Of a DNA stretch of 64,000 nt, positions 60,477 through 64,000 are shown piece after piece (within the stretch, counting starts at the first letter, position 1; every line of letters starts with the position of its first letter). The DNA is from Roseibium sediminicola (GTDB lineage Bacteria; Pseudomonadota; Alphaproteobacteria; Rhizobiales; Stappiaceae): positions 186,001 through 250,000 of the forward strand of contig NZ_JALNMJ010000004.1 in the NCBI RefSeq assembly GCF_023156505.1. The letters are read 5' to 3'. The position numbers and the translations under genes were made by a program. A model generated the notes under the pieces. The model saw nothing but the letters and a program-made list of their open reading frames with translations, ran no database searches and was not told where the DNA came from.

Positions 60477-61274
60477 TTAGGGTGCGGGAAAGAATGCGGT
60501 GCTCCGGCCAATCATCCAGTAGACCGTCAGCCCGACCCATTCGCGGAATGCGACGTCGAAGCGCCGGAGCCCCTTGGACGCGCCGCCGAAACCAAGCATG
60601 CGGTCCTCTTTTCCCCGGGTGCGGTAGTCGACCGGATAGGCGGCAACACCGGTCCAGCCGGCTTTCTCAAACACGCCCATGGCGCGGGGCATGTGATAGG
60701 CGGAAGTGACCAGCAGCCAGGTCTGTCCCGGCTCAGGCCTGACAAGCTCCTTGGCCAGGACCGCGTTCTCCCAGGTGTTTTTGGAGGCGTCTTCCAGTAT
60801 CACCCTGTCCGGCGAAATACCGAAATCCGCAAACAGCCGGGCGGCGCCCTCCGCTTCCGTTGCCTGCTGGGAGACGATGATCCCCTGCCCGCCGGTATGG
60901 ACGATCAGGGCCTCCGGCAATTGCTCGGCCAGACGCGCCGTGATCGTGATGCGCTCCGCGGACATGGTCAGCGCCGTATCGCCGCGCCCGCCGGTGACGA
61001 TCGTGTCGACGGCACCGCCCAGCACAATGATGCCGTCAAAGCCTTCCAGCGTGTCAGGTTTGGCGAACCGGTCTTCCAAAGACTGGATCAGCCAGTTCGC
61101 GGCCGGCGAGAAGCCGCAAACCGCGAGCCCGAGAGCTCCAGCCCAGATCAAGCGGCGCCCCGCCCTCGCCCAACGCCCCCTTGCGCTGATGAGCAATCCA
61201 AACAGCACAAAGCCGACCAGAACATTCGACGGCTGCAAGAGAAAGCCGCCCAACTTGGCAACGTAAAAAAACAT
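60477..61274 (-). CDS. YdcF/ElyC-family (DUF218) membrane protein
   Basis: 265 residues. Two N-terminal transmembrane helices (FLLQPSNVLVGFVLFGLLIS, LIWAGALGLAVCGF), then a DUF218 Rossmann-like domain: FDGIIVLGGAVDTIVTGGRG, EALIVHTGGQG, VILEDASKNTWENAVLAKEL and WLLVTSAYHMPRAMGVFEKAGW. E. coli ElyC acts in envelope biogenesis and undecaprenyl-phosphate metabolism. Separated from the cyclase gene by 111 bases on the same strand. Confidence 0.92.
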   Translation of the reverse strand: MFFYVAKLGGFLLQPSNVLVGFVLFGLLISARGRWARAGRRLIWAGALGLAVCGFSPAANWLIQSLEDRFAKPDTLEGFDGIIVLGGAVDTIVTGGRGDTALTMSAERITITARLAEQLPEALIVHTGGQGIIVSQQATEAEGAARLFADFGISPDRVILEDASKNTWENAVLAKELVRPEPGQTWLLVTSAYHMPRAMGVFEKAGWTGVAAYPVDYRTRGKEDRMLGFGGASKGLRRFDVAFREWVGLTVYWMIGRSTAFFPAP

Positions 61275-61578
61275 CAGTCTGTCCGAATCTCAAAAACAAG
61301 GGGCTGACACAGGATCGCGCCAAGCCGACAATTTTGAGGCCGGCTCCGTACTTTCCTGTCTGAACACTTCAATCGGCGCATGCCTCAACGAGACTTCGAA
61401 AAAGACCCAGCCACCCCTTTCGTACCCCCTGACACAAGTGACAATATATTTAACCTGAAAACTTCCAATTAAATTGTTTAATTTGTGTGGTTTGCGCCTC
61501 TCTTCCGTCAGCTCAGTCTTTTAAGGGAATAATAACTCTGCTCCCCCTACGTTATATTGCAACAGCCGGAGTATATCG
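61275..61578. other. Divergent intergenic region upstream of the MetOD1-diguanylate cyclase operon
   Basis: 304 bp, A+T-rich at 61440-61500, without a gene. A perfect 17-bp palindrome at 61467-61483 is listed separately. Confidence 0.5.
61467..61483. promoter_or_regulatory. Palindrome in the promoter region of the MetOD1-like gene
   Basis: AATTAAATTGTTTAATT, a perfect 7-3-7 inverted repeat 95 bases before the ATG at 61579. Candidate regulator site; the protein that binds it is unknown. Confidence 0.4.
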
Positions 61579-62124
61579 ATGAGCGTGCCTGCCGAAATCG
61601 AGCGTAACTTGACGGAATTGGACAAGACGACGATCCCGCTTGAAAAAACCGACTTTTTCAATCAGGTCATCAACGAACTCTCGGGCGCGCTTCAGGAAAT
61701 CGTCGGGCTCAACGAGGCGGAGGGCTTCATCACGCTTGTTGCCAGCCGCATCGGTGAAAAGATCAACCAGGATTATAAGTCCGCCCTCAATCTCGACCAT
61801 ATTCCAAGAGACCTTTTACCAAATGTTCTGGTCGACCTGAAACGCCGGATTGAGGGCCGATTTTCGATTGAATACGAAGATGACAAGGTCATTGTCCTTA
61901 GAAACACGCGTTGTCCGTTTGGGGACAGGGTAATGGGCCGCCCGGCCCTTTGCATGATGACCACCAATGTTTTCGGCAGAATTGCGGCCGACAGTACAGG
62001 CTATGCACGCGTAGACATCGAAAAGGCGATTGCCAAAGGCGACTCCGAGTGCCGCGTGACCGTGCATCTCGCCCCTGCCCCGGAACATGACGAGGGCAGC
62101 AAAGAGTTTTTCAAGGTCCGCTGA
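61579..62124 (+). CDS. Methanogen output domain 1 (MetOD1)-like protein
   Basis: 181-residue cytosolic protein. An N-terminal helical part (TTIPLEKTDFFNQVINELSGALQEIVGLNEAEGFITLVASRIGEKIN) precedes LVDLKRRIEGRFSIEYEDDKVIVLRNTRCPFGDRVMGRPALCMMTTNVFGRIAADSTGYARVDIEKAIAKGDSECRVTVHL. The CPFG...CMMT...FGRIAA...CRV pattern with spaced cysteines recalls MetOD1/V4R-like signalling domains found in alphaproteobacteria and archaea. Its stop is two bases before the start of a diguanylate cyclase gene, so the two are almost certainly translated together. Ligand or metal binding through the cysteines is inference. Confidence 0.7.
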   Translation: MSVPAEIERNLTELDKTTIPLEKTDFFNQVINELSGALQEIVGLNEAEGFITLVASRIGEKINQDYKSALNLDHIPRDLLPNVLVDLKRRIEGRFSIEYEDDKVIVLRNTRCPFGDRVMGRPALCMMTTNVFGRIAADSTGYARVDIEKAIAKGDSECRVTVHLAPAPEHDEGSKEFFKVR

Positions 62125-62126
62125 TC

Positions 62127-63098
62127 GTGCCGAAATCCTACGCGATCATTTCCGCAATTATCCAGGCAATCCCCAGCCCCATCATTATCCTCGACCAGAC
62201 GGGACGGATCGTGCTTGCAAATGCAAGCGCGCGTGAAAGCGCGGGGCTCCAGGAAAACCGGCTGCTTTTCGACCTGGTGCCCAATGCCGAGCCAGCGAAG
62301 AATTTCTTCCAATTGTGCCGGTCGGCAACCATGCCGGTGCCCGCCCGCTTGAAATTGACGTCCGGATTCGATTGCGTTGCATTCGGTCACCGACTCGCCG
62401 TCACGGAAACGGGAATCGACGGGGCGGTGATGATCCGCTTTGACGAAAGCATGAACTTGTCGGCGAAATTCGCGAGTCTCAATGACGACATATCGTCGTT
62501 GAACAGCAAGATCAGGCATTTCGGACGTGAAAACTCGCAGCTGGAAAATCTGGCATTAACCGACCCGCTGACAGAGGTCTATAATCGCCGAGGTTTCGAC
62601 CGGGAACTGGAGAGAGAATTCAGCAGGGCCAACCGGTATGGTCACGCTTTTTGTATTACCCTGATTGATCTCGACCATTTCAAATCCTTCAACGACACCC
62701 ACGGCCACCAGCTTGGCGACAAGGTTCTTGTTCATTTTGCGCATCGATGCCTGGAGCATCTGCGGCAGACGGACATCATTTGCCGTGTCGGCGGTGAGGA
62801 GTTTGCCCTGATCCTGCCGGAGACCTCGCTCGATCAGGCTACCGTTGTCGTCAACAGAATGCTTGATCTGATCAATGCGACGCCGCTTTATGCCAACGGC
62901 GAGCATTATGCTTACACCGCCAGCGCCGGACTGGCGCAACAGCAACCGGACGACACTCCCGAAAGCCTTTATATGCGGACCGACCAGAACCTTTATGCCG
63001 CAAAAAATCAGGGCCGGGCCTGCCTGGTCCATGATCCGTCCAGCTCGCAGTTTGAAACATCCTGGAGCGCCGAAGCGCAGCCGCAGGCAGCCGACTGA
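62127..63098 (+). CDS. PAS-GGDEF diguanylate cyclase
   Basis: 323 residues; makes c-di-GMP from two GTP. N-terminal PAS domain (about 8-110: IPSPIIILDQTGRIVLANASARESAG), a short coiled segment (SLNDDISSLNSKIRHFGRENSQLENLA), then GGDEF with LTDPLTEVYNRRGFDRELEREF, LIDLDHFKSFNDTHGHQLGDKVL and the active site GGEEF (222-226). An intact allosteric I-site RxxD (RQTD) stands five residues before it. Start is GTG 62127 with AAGG upstream, two bases after the MetOD1-like stop. The MetOD1 protein is a likely regulator of this cyclase. Confidence 0.94.
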   Translation: MPKSYAIISAIIQAIPSPIIILDQTGRIVLANASARESAGLQENRLLFDLVPNAEPAKNFFQLCRSATMPVPARLKLTSGFDCVAFGHRLAVTETGIDGAVMIRFDESMNLSAKFASLNDDISSLNSKIRHFGRENSQLENLALTDPLTEVYNRRGFDRELEREFSRANRYGHAFCITLIDLDHFKSFNDTHGHQLGDKVLVHFAHRCLEHLRQTDIICRVGGEEFALILPETSLDQATVVVNRMLDLINATPLYANGEHYAYTASAGLAQQQPDDTPESLYMRTDQNLYAAKNQGRACLVHDPSSSQFETSWSAEAQPQAAD

Positions 63099-63499
63099 CA
63101 CGGAAGCCGTGACCCCAGCCAATGGTGGATGGTCTCCCATTGGGTCTCGACATCGGCTATTCCGTCCGCGGATCGCCGTAATTCCTGGGAACCAATGCCT
63201 CACCGCTCTAACCAGGCAATCGCCAGGTAATTTTTCGTATTTTAATTCAGATACTTATACAGATTTTCCAGCTCTTCCCGTTGTTACAAATCTGTAAAGC
63301 TCCCGCCACAATTGGACGACAAGGTGCGCCCTGCAATGCATGCCGCATCATGGAGCCCCCGCCTGATCCAGGTACGGGCGCTCTCTGTAACCTTGTTGTT
63401 TTTTACAAAGGGCCGATCCGTGATCGGGGTCACAGGGAATGTGTGCTGATTGAGGCACGCTGATTGCATTGTTTCGAAGGCACGATCAAGGATAGTCAG
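63099..63499. other. Intergenic region upstream of the globin-like gene
   Basis: 401 bp without a supported gene. It contains CAGATTT (63261-63267) inverted at 63289-63295 (AAATCTG) and an A+T-rich patch at 63232-63300; nothing clearly assignable as promoter or terminator. AAGGA at 63489-63493 is the ribosome-binding site of the next gene. Confidence 0.4.
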
Positions 63500-63904
63500 A
63501 TGACACTCTATATGAAGCTCGGCGGTCGCAAGGCGATCATGCGGGCCATGCCGCATCTGCTGGCGCGGCTTGAGCAGGATCCGTGTTTCACACCCGGCTC
63601 GTTTCGACAGGAGTTCGAGCGCTCGGACGATCTCAGTGAATTCCTGATTTTTCTCTCCGGCGGCGCGCCGTTTTATGACGGCAAACCCATCTGCGAGCTG
63701 TTGTCTCCCATCTGCACCTGCGCAGACGTCTATGAACGTTTTGTGGACCACCTGGTTTTTGTACTGTTCAACGGCAGGCCGACGGCGGACGACGAGTCCC
63801 ATCTGCGCCAGCTGATGGGCCGATTGCGACCGCATGTGCTCGACCCTAAACCGGTCGCGCCGGTCAAGGTCTATTCGGTCGAACCGGAAATGCTGCGCGC
63901 CTGA
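63500..63904 (+). CDS. Truncated-globin-like protein lacking the proximal histidine
   Basis: 134 residues. The pattern follows group 1 truncated hemoglobins: MTLYMKLGGRKAIMRAMPHLLARLEQDPCF, FLSGGAPFYDGKPICELLSPICTCADVYERFVDHLVFVLFNG, and a last helix LRQLMGRLRPHVL. At the position of the proximal heme histidine (normally xxxHAGL after the YxGR/K segment) it has ELLSPI, so normal heme ligation is doubtful. The protein may be a non-heme or differently ligated sensory globin. ATG 63500 has AAGGA seven bases upstream. A terminator follows. Confidence 0.55.
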   Translation: MTLYMKLGGRKAIMRAMPHLLARLEQDPCFTPGSFRQEFERSDDLSEFLIFLSGGAPFYDGKPICELLSPICTCADVYERFVDHLVFVLFNGRPTADDESHLRQLMGRLRPHVLDPKPVAPVKVYSVEPEMLRA

Positions 63905-63921
63905 GACAGCACTTCCCAACA

Positions 63922-63950
63922 AAAAACGCCGGCCTGGGGCCGGCGTTTTT
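63922..63950. terminator. Rho-independent terminator after the globin-like gene
   Basis: AACGCCGGCC (63925-63934), loop TGG, GGCCGGCGTT (63938-63947), flanked by A- and T-runs on either side, so it can end transcripts from both directions. Confidence 0.9.
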
Positions 63951-63971
63951 CAATCACATCCGCTCAAACGC

Positions 63972-64000
63972 TTAGCCAAGTTCGTCGACGCTGGTGACCA
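63972..64000 (-). CDS. Possible 3' end of a convergent gene
   Basis: On the minus strand the last bases read VTSVDELG followed by TAA (63974-63972), immediately next to a bidirectional terminator. This suits the C-terminus of a gene entering from outside the window, but only eight codons are visible, so identity cannot be given. Confidence 0.3.

Noticed and set aside
1..64000. CRISPR arrays, prophage, tRNA and rRNA genes
   Set aside because: No regularly spaced direct repeats with unique spacers, no phage structural or integrase genes, and no cloverleaf or rRNA sequence were recognised.

Overview
The window is chromosomal DNA of a GC-rich alphaproteobacterium. Protein style and gene content (TamA/TamB, a DUF1489 protein, a phasin, two cytochrome b561/YceI proteins, ClpS-ClpA, a CtrA-type site, many c-di-GMP proteins) fit a marine member of the Hyphomicrobiales such as Roseibium/Labrenzia/Stappia. 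That placement is inference from resemblance, not from a search. Almost all genes are ordinary chromosomal ones with uniform codon use. I see no prophage, CRISPR array, rRNA or tRNA.

Layout. 1-8 kb: the 3' end of folD, then tamA-tamB (outer-membrane assembly) and a small XRE regulator. 8-15 kb: gabD, converging on a three-gene minus-strand cassette of two paralogous exported FecR-domain proteins with long Asn-Ser-Asn-Gly tails and a CHASE2-PAS-GGDEF-EAL protein. 15-22 kb: a glycerophosphodiesterase, a yceI-cybB-yceI operon, class I fumarase followed by a MITE-like inverted-repeat element that separates it from its terminator, an L,D-transpeptidase and an orphan DnaB-like ATPase. 22-28 kb: a DUF971 protein, photolyase, an ArsR/AHSA1/cupin operon divergent from a nitroreductase/MarR operon, and moaA. 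28-35 kb: a Bcr/CflA-type exporter, mrp, a doubly disrupted solute-binding-protein pseudogene, an SDR, a stand-alone BLUF photoreceptor and benE.

35-45 kb: a tightly overlapping fdhD-mobA-mobB-moeA operon (molybdenum cofactor delivery, linked in function to moaA), an exported metallo-beta-lactamase-fold protein divergent from a LysR regulator, a GST, an amino-acid ABC operon without its ATPase, and metC. 45-52 kb: clpS-clpA, a phasin, a SPOR-tailed D,D-carboxypeptidase with a perfect CtrA box upstream, and a membrane-anchored J-domain protein. 52-64 kb: an MFS protein, a VWA protein, a DUF2306 membrane protein divergent from a TetR regulator with twin palindromic operators, several small enzymes and membrane proteins, a class III nucleotide cyclase, a YdcF protein, a MetOD1-like protein coupled to a diguanylate cyclase, and a truncated-globin-like protein lacking the proximal histidine.

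Themes: molybdenum cofactor supply (moaA, fdhD-mobAB-moeA), envelope biogenesis (tamAB, L,D-transpeptidase, D,D-carboxypeptidase), and second-messenger signalling (CHASE2-EAL, class III cyclase, MetOD1-diguanylate cyclase). The least explained region is the FecR/Asn-Gly-tail/CHASE2 cassette at 9.6-14.9 kb.
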